Shown: piece by piece, positions 8,765 to 16,298 of the stretch | Numbering within the stretch: the first letter of the stretch is position 1 | Layout: each line of letters starts with the position of its first letter | Assembly: GCA_023426375.1 (NCBI GenBank) | Contig: JAFAAV010000052.1 | Span: 1 to 47,340, forward strand | Source: Actinomycetes bacterium | GTDB taxonomy: Bacteria; Actinomycetota; Actinomycetes; Actinomycetales; Micrococcaceae | DNA length: 47,340 nt | Reading direction: 5' to 3' | Notes under the pieces: generated by a model | Told to the model about the DNA's origin: nothing | Databases searched by the model: none | The model's input: the letters and a program-made list of their open reading frames with translations, nothing else | Program-made: the position numbers and the translations under genes

Positions 8765-9172
8765 ATGACCGATCGTTCAGAACGCACCCAGTCCCAGGCT
8801 CACAGCGAGGGCATGACCGTGCGCCGCGACGTGCTCTCCGACGCGCACGTGGATCGTGCGGAAGCCGGCAAGACCGAGTTCACCGAAGAGTTCCAGGACT
8901 TCATCACCCGCTACGCGTGGGGTGAGATCTGGACTCGTCCGGGCCTGGACCGTCGTATGCGCAGCGCGTGTGTGCTCACGGCACTGATCGCTGCGGGGCA
9001 CTGGGAAGAATTCGAGATGCACGTGCGTGCGGCCATTGGCAACGGCCTGAGCCCGGAGGAGATCAAGGAGATTCTGCTCCAGTCGGCGATTTATCTGTCG
9101 GTCCCTTCGGCGAACAACGCCTTCAAACACGCGCAGAAGGTGCTGTCGGACATGGGAGTGCTGGGGGAGTAG
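8765..9172 (+). CDS. pcaC: 4-carboxymuconolactone decarboxylase
   Basis: A small AhpD-like-fold decarboxylase of 135 residues that turns 4-carboxymuconolactone into 3-oxoadipate enol-lactone, the PcaD substrate. The family core runs from FQDFITRYAWGEIWTRPGLD through LSPEEIKEILLQSAIYLSVPS. ATG 8765 has an AGAAAGG ribosome binding site. The gene follows pcaD by 14 bases as a separate cistron. A 171-base gap with a promoter separates it from pcaF. Confidence 0.95.
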   Translation: MTDRSERTQSQAHSEGMTVRRDVLSDAHVDRAEAGKTEFTEEFQDFITRYAWGEIWTRPGLDRRMRSACVLTALIAAGHWEEFEMHVRAAIGNGLSPEEIKEILLQSAIYLSVPSANNAFKHAQKVLSDMGVLGE

Positions 9173-9211
9173 CCCTCGAAAGCGCCAGAACGGCAACCGA
9201 CCGTCATAAAG

Positions 9212-9226
9212 GTTCGCTATGCGTAC
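9212..9226. promoter_or_regulatory. PcaR/PcaU-type operator candidate upstream of pcaF
   Basis: GTTCGCTATGCGTAC is an imperfect 15-base inverted repeat. It agrees at 11 of 15 positions with the sequence GTTCGATAATCGCAC that I recall for the proteobacterial PcaR/PcaU/PobR group. It ends five bases before the -35 hexamer of the pcaF promoter. Its likely ligand is the PcaR encoded at 12054. Confidence 0.6.
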
Positions 9227-9231
9227 AGGTG

Positions 9232-9260
9232 TTCACATGGCGCGCACATTCGGTTACGCT
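9232..9260 (+). promoter_or_regulatory. pcaFIJ promoter candidate
   Basis: TTCACA (9232-9237), a 17-base spacer and TACGCT (9255-9260) form a sigma-A-type promoter with a start near 9267. The leader contains a 7-bp hairpin at 9297-9317. This would make pcaFIJ a second transcript after pobA-pcaHGBDC. Confidence 0.55.
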
Positions 9261-9343
9261 GAGAACACGCAACGCGGCGTCGTCGGTCGATGGAGACGGT
9301 GTCGCCCCGGGACACCGGGTGAGCCCAAACCGTGAGGATTCAC

Positions 9344-10555
9344 ATGAACCACGCTTACGTGTACGACGCAGTCCGCACTCCGTTCGGCAAGGTGGGTGGC
9401 GCGCTGTCCAGCCACCGCCCCGATGATCTGGCCACCTTGGTGGTCAAGACCCTGGTGGAGCGCGCTCCCCAGTTGGATGCGGAGAAGATCGACGAGGTCT
9501 ACTTCGGCAACGCCAACGGCGCCGGTGAGGAGAACCGCAACGTGGCCCGCATGGCCACCCTGCTCGCTGGACTGCCGACCTCCGTCCCCGGTTCCACGAT
9601 CAACCGCTTGTGCGGTTCCTCCCTGGACGCCGCAATGATGGCTTCGCGCCAGATCGAGGTGGGCGAGGGTGATCTGCTGCTCGTGGGTGGTGTGGAATCC
9701 ATGTCCCGGGCGCCCTGGGTGCTGCCCAAGACCGAGCGCCCCTTCCCGATGCAGGATCTCAAGCTTGCCAACACCACCCTGGGCTGGCGCCTGGTCAACC
9801 CGGAAATGCCGGACGCCTGGACGGTCTCCTTGGGCGAGGCCACCGAACAGCTGCGCGAGAAGCACAACATCTCCCGTGAGGAGCAGGACGAGTTCGCTGC
9901 TCGTTCGCACCAGCTCGCCGCCAAGGCCTGGGACGAAGGTAAGTACGACAACCTCACCATGAGCGTGAAGCCCAACACCAAGCGCGGTGTCGAGTTGACC
10001 CGCGACGAGACGGTGCGTGCTGACTCCACCGCGGAAACCCTGTCCGGCCTGCGCACCGTGTTCCGCACGGGCGAGAACGCCACGGTCACCGCCGGTAACG
10101 CGTCCCCCATGAACGACGGCGCTTCCGCCGTCTGGCTGGGCAGCGAAAAGGGTGCGGATCTGCTCGGCGGCGCACCCATCGCACGCATCGCCGGCCGCGG
10201 TGCCGCGGCTAACGAGCCGCAGTACTTCGGTGAGGCTCCCGTCGAGGCCGCCAACCTCGCGCTCAAGCGTGCGGGGATCTCCTGGGACGACGTCGCCGCG
10301 GTTGAACTCAACGAAGCTTTCGCTGCGCAGTCGCTCGCGTGCCTGCGCCAGTGGGGCGTGGACCAGAGCATCGTGAACACGTGGGGTGGTGCCATCGCAA
10401 TCGGTCACCCCCTAGGTGCTTCCGGTACCCGCGTGCTCGGCACCCTGGCACGCCGTCTCGAAGAGACCGGCGAACGCTGGGGCGTGGCCAGCCTGTGCAT
10501 CGGCGTGGGCCAGGGCCTCGCCGTGGTGCTCGAGAACCAGAACGCCAAGGGCTAA
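9344..10555 (+). CDS. pcaF: 3-oxoadipyl-CoA thiolase
   Basis: A thiolase of 403 residues that cleaves 3-oxoadipyl-CoA with CoA to succinyl-CoA and acetyl-CoA, the last step of the route. The catalytic residues are Cys90 (INRLCGSS), His355 (GHPLGASG) and Cys385 (SLCIGVGQG). ATG 9344 is preferred over GTG 9332 because GAGG at 9334-9337 is then a ribosome binding site. Context with pcaIJ makes the 3-oxoadipyl-CoA specificity likely. By sequence alone a general acetyl-CoA acyltransferase would look similar. Confidence 0.93.
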   Translation: MNHAYVYDAVRTPFGKVGGALSSHRPDDLATLVVKTLVERAPQLDAEKIDEVYFGNANGAGEENRNVARMATLLAGLPTSVPGSTINRLCGSSLDAAMMASRQIEVGEGDLLLVGGVESMSRAPWVLPKTERPFPMQDLKLANTTLGWRLVNPEMPDAWTVSLGEATEQLREKHNISREEQDEFAARSHQLAAKAWDEGKYDNLTMSVKPNTKRGVELTRDETVRADSTAETLSGLRTVFRTGENATVTAGNASPMNDGASAVWLGSEKGADLLGGAPIARIAGRGAAANEPQYFGEAPVEAANLALKRAGISWDDVAAVELNEAFAAQSLACLRQWGVDQSIVNTWGGAIAIGHPLGASGTRVLGTLARRLEETGERWGVASLCIGVGQGLAVVLENQNAKG

Positions 10556-10595
10556 GCGCTCAACCCCAGACCAAACGAAGAAAGGCATACAGCTC

Positions 10596-11294
10596 ATGCT
10601 GAACATTGCAGACAGCGTGGCCGCGGCCGTGGAGCCCATCCACGACGGCGCCTGCGTAATGATCGGTGGCTTCGGTGTTGCCGGGCAGCCCGTTGAGCTC
10701 ATTGACGCGCTCATCGAGAACGGCGCCAAGGACCTCACCGTGGTCAACAACAACGCCGGCAACGGTGACGTGGGACTGGCCAAGCTCATCCAGCTTGGCC
10801 GTGTGAAGAAGATCATTTGCTCCTTCCCGCGCCAGGCGGACTCGTGGCACTTCGACGAGAAGTACCACGCCGGTGAGATCGAGCTCGAGGTCGTGCCGCA
10901 GGGCAACCTGGCCGAGCGCATTCGCGCGGCCGGTGCCGGCATCGGTGCGTTCTACACGCCCACCGGCTACGGCACCCCGTTGGCCGAGGGCAAGGAAGTT
11001 CGTGAACTGGATGGCAAGCACCAGGTGCTCGAGTACCCCATCCACGCGGACTTCTCCCTGACCAAGGCTCACACCGCGGATACCGCGGGCAACTTGGTCT
11101 ATCGCAAGACCGCGCGGAACTTCGGCCCCATCATGGCGGCCGCGGCCAAGCACTCCATCGTGCAGGTGAGCGAGATCGTGGAGCGCGGGCAGATCGACCC
11201 CGAGGTCGTGGTGACCCCCGGTATCTACGTGGACACCGTGGTCAAGCTCGAAGCTCCCAAGCAGGTAGACCCGCGAGAGGAAGGTACGGCATGA
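10596..11294 (+). CDS. pcaI: 3-oxoadipate CoA-transferase subunit A
   Basis: The first subunit of the succinyl-CoA:3-oxoadipate CoA-transferase that activates 3-oxoadipate. It is 232 residues from ATG 10596, behind GAAGAAAGG. The glycine-rich CoA loop IGGFGVAGQP and the VVNNNAGNG segment are typical of family I CoA-transferase alpha subunits. It overlaps pcaJ by ATGA. A short-chain 3-oxoacid CoA-transferase would look the same, so the pca context decides the substrate. Confidence 0.93.
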   Translation: MLNIADSVAAAVEPIHDGACVMIGGFGVAGQPVELIDALIENGAKDLTVVNNNAGNGDVGLAKLIQLGRVKKIICSFPRQADSWHFDEKYHAGEIELEVVPQGNLAERIRAAGAGIGAFYTPTGYGTPLAEGKEVRELDGKHQVLEYPIHADFSLTKAHTADTAGNLVYRKTARNFGPIMAAAAKHSIVQVSEIVERGQIDPEVVVTPGIYVDTVVKLEAPKQVDPREEGTA

Positions 11295-11950
11295 GCGCCC
11301 CGCAGAACAGTGATCACGCCCTGAGCCCCGAAGAGCTCGCCGAGGTAGTGGCCCGCGACATCCCCGCAGGCGCCTACGTCAACCTGGGCATCGGCCAGCC
11401 CACGCTGGTGTCCAACTACCTGTCCCCCGAGGACGACGTCACCTTGCACACCGAGAACGGCATGCTGGGCATGGGCGCGGAAGCCAAGGGCGACGAGGTC
11501 GATGCCGACCTCATCAACGCCGGAAAGATCCCCGTGGTCGAGACCGAGGGCTGCTCCTACTTCCACCACGCTGATTCCTTCGCGATGATGCGCGGCGGGC
11601 ACCTGGACTGCTGTGTCCTGGGTGCCTTCCAGGTGGATCAGAAGGGCAACTTGGCCAACTGGCACACCGGCAAGCCCGGCGCCATCCCCGCTGTGGGCGG
11701 TGCCATGGACCTCGCCACAGGTGCCAAGCAGACCTTCGTGATGATGACCCTGCAGACCAAGAAGGGCCAGCCCAAGCTGGTGGCCGAGTGCGACATGCCG
11801 CTGACCGGCGTGGGCTGCGTGTCCCGCATCTACACGGACAAGGCTGTGTTCCTCATCGAGGAGGACGGCGTGCGCGTGCGTGAGACCTTCGGCATCGGTT
11901 TCGACGAACTCACCGAGTTGGTCGACATCGAGCTGAAGCCCGCCAACTGA
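11291..11950 (+). CDS. pcaJ: 3-oxoadipate CoA-transferase subunit B
   Basis: The catalytic beta subunit of the CoA-transferase, 219 residues. The nucleophile is Glu55 in the TENGMLGMG motif (S/T-E-N-G of the family). NLGIGQPTLV lies just before it. The gene overlaps pcaI by 4 bases, with GAGAGGAAGG as ribosome binding site, and is the last gene of the catabolic transcript. A terminator begins 8 bases after the stop. Confidence 0.94.
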   Translation: MSAPQNSDHALSPEELAEVVARDIPAGAYVNLGIGQPTLVSNYLSPEDDVTLHTENGMLGMGAEAKGDEVDADLINAGKIPVVETEGCSYFHHADSFAMMRGGHLDCCVLGAFQVDQKGNLANWHTGKPGAIPAVGGAMDLATGAKQTFVMMTLQTKKGQPKLVAECDMPLTGVGCVSRIYTDKAVFLIEEDGVRVRETFGIGFDELTELVDIELKPAN

Positions 11951-11957
11951 CGGCAGT

Positions 11958-11996
11958 GCGGGGGCGGGACTTCCAGAGTTCCGCCCCCGCCTTGCT
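11958..11996 (+). terminator. pcaJ terminator
   Basis: A 14-bp GC stem (11958-11971 with 11977-11990, one G-T pair) has a five-base loop and is followed by CTTGCTTT. It separates pcaFIJ from pcaR. Confidence 0.85.
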
Positions 11997-12005
11997 TTAA
12001 TCGAG

Positions 12006-12021
12006 CTTGCGCTATGCAAGA
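12006..12021. promoter_or_regulatory. Inverted repeat upstream of pcaR sharing the pcaF box core
   Basis: CTTGC and GCAAG flank GCTAT at 12006-12020. The eight bases CGCTATGC are identical to the core of the box at 9212-9226. It lies 34 bases before the pcaR start and could mediate autoregulation. No convincing -10/-35 pair was found here. Confidence 0.42.
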
Positions 12022-12053
12022 CCAGTGTTCGAACCGTGTGATTTGGAGCCCCC

Positions 12054-12848
12054 GTGAGTGCTGACGCAGACTCCGCAGACAAGAGCCAGTACGTCCAGTC
12101 GCTCGCGCGCGGGCTGTCCGTGATTTCCGCTTTCGACGCCGCTCGACCGGTCATGACACTCTCGGACGTCGCGCGTCACACGGGTTTGACGCGCGCTACC
12201 GCTCGCCGGTTCCTGCTGACCCTCGAGTCGTTGGGATACGTCCGATCCGACGGGCGGATGTTCGAACTGACACCCAAGGTGCTGCAGCTGGGGTACTCGT
12301 ACCTCTCGGCGCTGTCGCTGCCGCAGATCGCGAGTCCGCACCTGAAGAACCTCTCGGACACGCTGCAGGAATCCACGTCCATGTCGGTGCTCGACGGGCA
12401 GGACATCGTGTATGTGGCGCGCGTGGCCACTCACCGCATCATGACCGTGGCCATTGCCGTGGGAACCCGGTTCCCCGCCTACGCGACCTCCATGGGGAGG
12501 GTGCTTCTCGCGGGACTCAATGCCAAGGAACTGGGGGAGTACCTCTCCACCGCTGAGCTGTCTCCGCTGACTCGACGCACCACCACCGAGCGGGAAGCGC
12601 TGCTGCAGCAACTGCAACGAGTGCGCGACCAGGGGTACGCCGTGGTGGACCAAGAACTCGAAGTGGGGCTGCGCTCGGCAGCGGTTCCCGTCAAGGACCT
12701 TACGGGTCGCACCGTGGCCGCGATCAACGTGTCCATGCGCGTGGGCATGCCCGGCGTGGACACCGACCATCCGGACGTGCAGGTCATCCCCGAACTCCTT
12801 TCATGCGCGGCCGCGATCTCCCAGGACCTCGCGGCATCGGGGAGCTGA
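12054..12848 (+). CDS. pcaR: IclR-family regulator PcaR of protocatechuate catabolism
   Basis: A 264-residue regulator of the PcaR/PcaU/PobR subfamily. The opening YVQSLARGLSVISAF is the usual signature. The winged helix-turn-helix spans about residues 30-75 (LSDVARHTGLTRATARRFL) and the effector domain about 90-260. GTG 12054 is preceded by GGAG at a five-base spacing. Subfamily members sense 3-oxoadipate or protocatechuate and usually activate pca genes. It lies downstream of the genes it probably controls, between two terminated units. Its assignment is more secure than that of the IclR gene at 2992. Confidence 0.88.
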   Translation: MSADADSADKSQYVQSLARGLSVISAFDAARPVMTLSDVARHTGLTRATARRFLLTLESLGYVRSDGRMFELTPKVLQLGYSYLSALSLPQIASPHLKNLSDTLQESTSMSVLDGQDIVYVARVATHRIMTVAIAVGTRFPAYATSMGRVLLAGLNAKELGEYLSTAELSPLTRRTTTEREALLQQLQRVRDQGYAVVDQELEVGLRSAAVPVKDLTGRTVAAINVSMRVGMPGVDTDHPDVQVIPELLSCAAAISQDLAASGS

Positions 12849-12885
12849 GCGACCTCCAATGTTCGGAGTAGCCCGCAGAGGCTGG

Positions 12886-12915
12886 TTCGCGGGTATGCGC
12901 GGCAGCTGCTACACT
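12886..12915 (+). promoter_or_regulatory. str operon (rpsL) promoter candidate
   Basis: TACACT at 12910-12915 fits TAnnnT. A weak TTCGCG at 12886-12891 lies 18 bases upstream. The start near 12922 gives a leader of about 180 nt, which begins with the hairpin GCTCG/CGAGC at 12927-12940. Confidence 0.45.
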
Positions 12916-12957
12916 GGCTAGGAATTGCTCGGTCACGAGCGTGTGCATTTTCGATTC

Positions 12958-13014
12958 AATGGCAAATTGGACTCTGTCCTTTGGTACGCAATTTGTACCT
13001 AGATGCCATTTTTT
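12958..13014 (+). promoter_or_regulatory. Attenuator-like element in the rpsL leader
   Basis: AATGGCA (12958-12964) can pair with TGCCATT (13004-13010), directly followed by a run of T to 13014. Inside, CAAATTG (12963-12969) can pair with CAATTTG (12989-12995). A competing hairpin GGTAC (12983-12987)/GTACC (12995-12999) uses the same bases. The terminator-like form and the competing form appear to be alternatives. This is seen in sequence; the function is inferred. Confidence 0.45.
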
Positions 13015-13100
13015 GTCATGCCCGCTTCCGTGACTCACCAATCCGCAGTCAGCAGACCGTTCACCCGGTGAACGCAAGGTCTGCCCAAACAGGAGGCACT

Positions 13101-13475
13101 GTGCCAACTATTCAGCAGCTGGTCCGTAAGGGCCGGACATCCAAGGTCGTCAAGACCAAAGCCCCCGCGCTCAAGGGCAACCCCATGAAGCGCGGCGTGT
13201 GCACCCGTGTGTTCACCACCACCCCTAAGAAGCCGAACTCGGCTCTTCGTAAGGTGGCACGTGTCAAGCTCAACGGCGGCGTGGAAGTTACCGCGTACAT
13301 CCCCGGTGAGGGACACAACCTGCAGGAGCACTCCATCGTGCTGGTGCGCGGTGGTCGTGTGAAGGACCTGCCGGGTGTTCGCTACAAGATCGTGCGCGGC
13401 GCACTCGACACCCAGGGTGTCAAGGGTCGCCAGCAGGCTCGTTCCCGCTACGGCGCCAAGAAGGAGAAGAAGTAA
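13101..13475 (+). CDS. rpsL: 30S ribosomal protein S12
   Basis: The decoding-centre protein S12, 124 residues from GTG 13101 behind AGGAGG; the longer upstream frame is not used. Lys43 in TTTPKKPNS and Lys88 in GGRVKDLPGVRY are the wild-type residues whose mutation gives streptomycin resistance or dependence, so a sensitive S12 is predicted. It is the first gene of the str operon, and its stop overlaps the rpsG start by one base. Confidence 0.98.
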   Translation: MPTIQQLVRKGRTSKVVKTKAPALKGNPMKRGVCTRVFTTTPKKPNSALRKVARVKLNGGVEVTAYIPGEGHNLQEHSIVLVRGGRVKDLPGVRYKIVRGALDTQGVKGRQQARSRYGAKKEKK

Positions 13476-13945
13476 TGCCTCGTAAAGGTCCCGCTCCCAA
13501 GCGCCCCCTCGTCGTAGATCCCGTCTACGGCTCTCCCGTTGTCACCCAGCTGATCAACAAGGTTCTGCAGGACGGTAAGAAGTCCACCGCAGAGCGCATC
13601 GTTTACGGTGCCCTTGAAGGCGTGCGCAACAAGACCAACTCCGATCCCGTCGCAACCCTGAAGAAGGCCCTTGACAACGTCAAGCCGGCCCTCGAGGTCC
13701 GCTCCCGCCGTGTCGGTGGCGCCACCTACCAGGTTCCGGTCGAGGTCAAGGCAGGCCGTGCTACCGCGCTGTCGCTGCGTTGGCTCGTTGGTTACGCCAA
13801 GGTCCGCCGCGAAAACACCATGACTGAGCGTCTCCAGAACGAGATCCTCGACGCATCCAACGGCCTGGGTGCCGCTGTGAAGCGCCGCGAGGATACTCAC
13901 AAGATGGCTGAGTCCAACAAGGCCTTCGCCCACTATCGCTGGTAA
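13475..13945 (+). CDS. rpsG: 30S ribosomal protein S7
   Basis: The primary 16S rRNA-binding protein of the 30S head, 156 residues, the normal length. It starts MPRKGPAPKRPL, as in actinobacteria, and ends FAHYRW. TAATG overlap with rpsL implies coupled translation. A hairpin and 79 bases separate it from fusA. Confidence 0.98.
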   Translation: MPRKGPAPKRPLVVDPVYGSPVVTQLINKVLQDGKKSTAERIVYGALEGVRNKTNSDPVATLKKALDNVKPALEVRSRRVGGATYQVPVEVKAGRATALSLRWLVGYAKVRRENTMTERLQNEILDASNGLGAAVKRREDTHKMAESNKAFAHYRW

Positions 13946-13957
13946 AATCCGATAGTC

Positions 13958-13988
13958 GTGTCGGCCCCGTCAACAGCGGGGTCGACAC
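13958..13988 (+). other. rpsG-fusA intercistronic hairpin
   Basis: GTGTCGGCCCCG pairs with CGGGGTCGACAC (12 bp, one G-T) around a seven-base loop. There is no T tract. It could be a weak terminator or a processing site that lowers or stabilises the fusA part of the message. Confidence 0.55.
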
Positions 13989-14024
13989 CTGGGCCCGGCA
14001 CCAACCTTTACGAAGGGAACCATC

Positions 14025-16139
14025 GTGGCACTTGACGTGCTTACCGACCTGAACAAGGTCCGCAATATCGGCATCATGGCTCACATCGATGCCGGTAAGA
14101 CCACGACCACCGAACGAATCCTGTTCTACACGGGCATCAACCACAAGCTCGGCGAGACGCACGACGGTGCATCCACGATGGACTGGATGGCGCAGGAGCA
14201 GGAACGCGGCATCACCATTACCTCCGCCGCGACCTCGTGCTACTGGCACGACAACCAGATCAACATCATCGACACCCCGGGTCACGTGGACTTCACGGTC
14301 GAGGTCGAGCGCTCCCTGCGTGTGCTCGACGGCGCTGTGGCAGTCTTCGACGGCAAGGAAGGCGTTGAGCCGCAGTCCGAGACCGTGTGGCGTCAGGCAG
14401 ACAAGTACGAAGTTCCGCGTATCTGCTTCGTCAACAAGATGGACAAGCTCGGTGCAGACTTCTACTTCACCGTTGACACCATCAAGTCCCGCTTGGGTGC
14501 AACCCCGCTCGTTCTGCAGCTGCCCATCGGCGCTGAGAACGATTTCGTGGGCGTTGTCGACCTGCTCACCATGAAGGCATTCGTGTGGGAAGGTGACTCC
14601 AAGGGTGACGTGTCCCTGGGCGCCAAGTACGAGATCCGCGAGATCCCTGAGGATCTGAAGGACCGTGCTGAGGAATACCGCAACCAGCTGGTCGAGTCCG
14701 TGGCGGAAGCCGACGACGAGCTCATGGAGAAGTACCTCAACGGTGAAGAGCTGACCCAGGACGAGATCAAGCACGGTATCCGTGAACTGACGATCAACTC
14801 CAAGGCGTACCCGGTGCTGTGTGGTTCGGCGTTCAAGAACCGCGGCGTGCAGCCCATGCTCGACGCAGTCGTTGACTACCTCCCCACCCCGCTGGACGTG
14901 CTCTCCGTGCAGGGCCACTCCGTGAAGGACGAGGAAGAGGTCATGACCCGTCCGGCAGACGCGAACGCTCCGTTCGCTGCGCTGGCGTTCAAGGTCGCGG
15001 CTCACCCGTTCTACGGTCAGCTCACCTACATCCGCGTGTACTCCGGCAAGGCCAAGGCCGGCGAGCAGGTGCTCAACTCCACCAAGGGCAAGAAGGAGCG
15101 CATCGGCAAGCTGTTCCAGATGCACTCCAACAAGGAGAACCCGGTGGAAGAGATCTCCGCCGGTCACATCTACGCGGCCATCGGTCTGAAGGACACCACC
15201 ACCGGTGACACCCTGTGCGATTCACAGGAGCCCATCGTGCTGGAGTCCATGAGCTTCCCCGAGCCCGTGATCTTCGTGGCCATCGAGCCCAAGACCAAGG
15301 GTGACCAGGAAAAGCTCTCGACCGCTATTCAGAAGCTCTCCGCTGAGGATCCCACCTTCACGGTGTCCCTCAACGACGAGACCGGCCAGACCGAGATCGG
15401 CGGCATGGGCGAGCTCCACCTGGACATCCTGGTGGACCGCATGAAGCGCGAGTTCAAGGTGGAAGCCAACGTGGGCAAGCCGCAGGTGGCTTACCGCGAG
15501 ACCATCAAGAAGGCCGTGGACAAGGTCGACTACACGCACAAGAAGCAGACCGGTGGTTCCGGTCAGTTTGCTAAGGTGCAGGTTGCTTTCGAGCCGCTCC
15601 CGCTGGATGCCGAGGAACTCTACGAGTTCGACAACAAGGTGACCGGTGGCCGCGTTCCTCGCGAGTACATTCCTTCCGTGGATGCCGGTATCCAGGACGC
15701 CATGCAGTTGGGTGTTCTCGCCGGTTACCCCATGGTCGGTGTGAAGGCCACCCTGCTCGATGGTGCCTACCACGATGTCGACTCGTCCGAAATGGCGTTC
15801 AAGATCGCCGGTTCCATGGTGTTCAAGGAAGGCGTTCGTCGCGCCAACCCTGTGCTCCTCGAGCCGCTGATGTCCGTGGAGGTTCGTACCCCCGAGGAGT
15901 ACATGGGCGACGTGATCGGCGACCTGAACTCCCGTCGTGGTCAGATCCAGTCCATGGAAGACGTCACCGGCGTCAAGCTGGTGAAGGCCCTCGTGCCGCT
16001 GTCTGAAATGTTCGGCTACATCGGTGACCTGCGTTCCAAGACTCAGGGTCGCGCCGTGTACTCGATGCAGTTCGACAGCTATTCGGAGGTCCCCAAGGCC
16101 GTCGCCGACGAGATCATCCAGAAGAATCGCGGCGAGTAA
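14025..16139 (+). CDS. fusA: Elongation factor G
   Basis: The ribosomal translocation GTPase, 704 residues, full length. G1 is AHIDAGKTTTTE, the switch region includes DTPGHVDF, and G4 is NKMDKLG. Domains II-V follow in normal order, with DIMVD-type domain IV residues replaced by the usual LHLDILVDRMKREF. GTG 14025 is used, with GAAGGGAACC upstream. It is part of the str operon between rpsG and tuf. Confidence 0.98.
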   Translation: MALDVLTDLNKVRNIGIMAHIDAGKTTTTERILFYTGINHKLGETHDGASTMDWMAQEQERGITITSAATSCYWHDNQINIIDTPGHVDFTVEVERSLRVLDGAVAVFDGKEGVEPQSETVWRQADKYEVPRICFVNKMDKLGADFYFTVDTIKSRLGATPLVLQLPIGAENDFVGVVDLLTMKAFVWEGDSKGDVSLGAKYEIREIPEDLKDRAEEYRNQLVESVAEADDELMEKYLNGEELTQDEIKHGIRELTINSKAYPVLCGSAFKNRGVQPMLDAVVDYLPTPLDVLSVQGHSVKDEEEVMTRPADANAPFAALAFKVAAHPFYGQLTYIRVYSGKAKAGEQVLNSTKGKKERIGKLFQMHSNKENPVEEISAGHIYAAIGLKDTTTGDTLCDSQEPIVLESMSFPEPVIFVAIEPKTKGDQEKLSTAIQKLSAEDPTFTVSLNDETGQTEIGGMGELHLDILVDRMKREFKVEANVGKPQVAYRETIKKAVDKVDYTHKKQTGGSGQFAKVQVAFEPLPLDAEELYEFDNKVTGGRVPREYIPSVDAGIQDAMQLGVLAGYPMVGVKATLLDGAYHDVDSSEMAFKIAGSMVFKEGVRRANPVLLEPLMSVEVRTPEEYMGDVIGDLNSRRGQIQSMEDVTGVKLVKALVPLSEMFGYIGDLRSKTQGRAVYSMQFDSYSEVPKAVADEIIQKNRGE

Positions 16140-16146
16140 GCCCACC

Positions 16147-16257
16147 GGGGACTAGTCCCCGAATTTCGATAAACCACTCAAGCCAAAGTAGACTTGCACA
16201 GGTTTCGACTGCAGCAGTGTTATGCGCTGTGATAGCAGACTCCGGACATTCGGAGTC
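16147..16257 (+). promoter_or_regulatory. tuf upstream region: palindrome, promoter candidate, leader hairpin
   Basis: The sequence shows a perfect 14-base palindrome GGGGACTAGTCCCC (16147-16160). TAGACT at 16189-16194 is a -10 candidate with only a weak TTCGAT 18 bases before it. A leader hairpin GACTCCG (16238-16244)/CGGAGTC (16251-16257) follows. Together they suggest that tuf can be transcribed separately from fusA. Confidence 0.42.
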
Positions 16258-16298
16258 GTCGAGTAAGTCTCACCTCAATGTTCTAGGAGGAACACATC

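Noticed and set aside
13224..13370. Possible streptomycin-resistance substitution in S12
   Set aside because: Lys43 and Lys88 are the wild-type residues.
13761..15167. 468-residue minus-strand open frame opposite rpsG and fusA
   Set aside because: Its composition mirrors the coding strand; fusA is certain here.
16147..16160. GGGGACTAGTCCCC palindrome as the fusA terminator
   Set aside because: As an RNA it could only form a short stem with almost no loop and has no T tract; kept only as part of the tuf upstream region.
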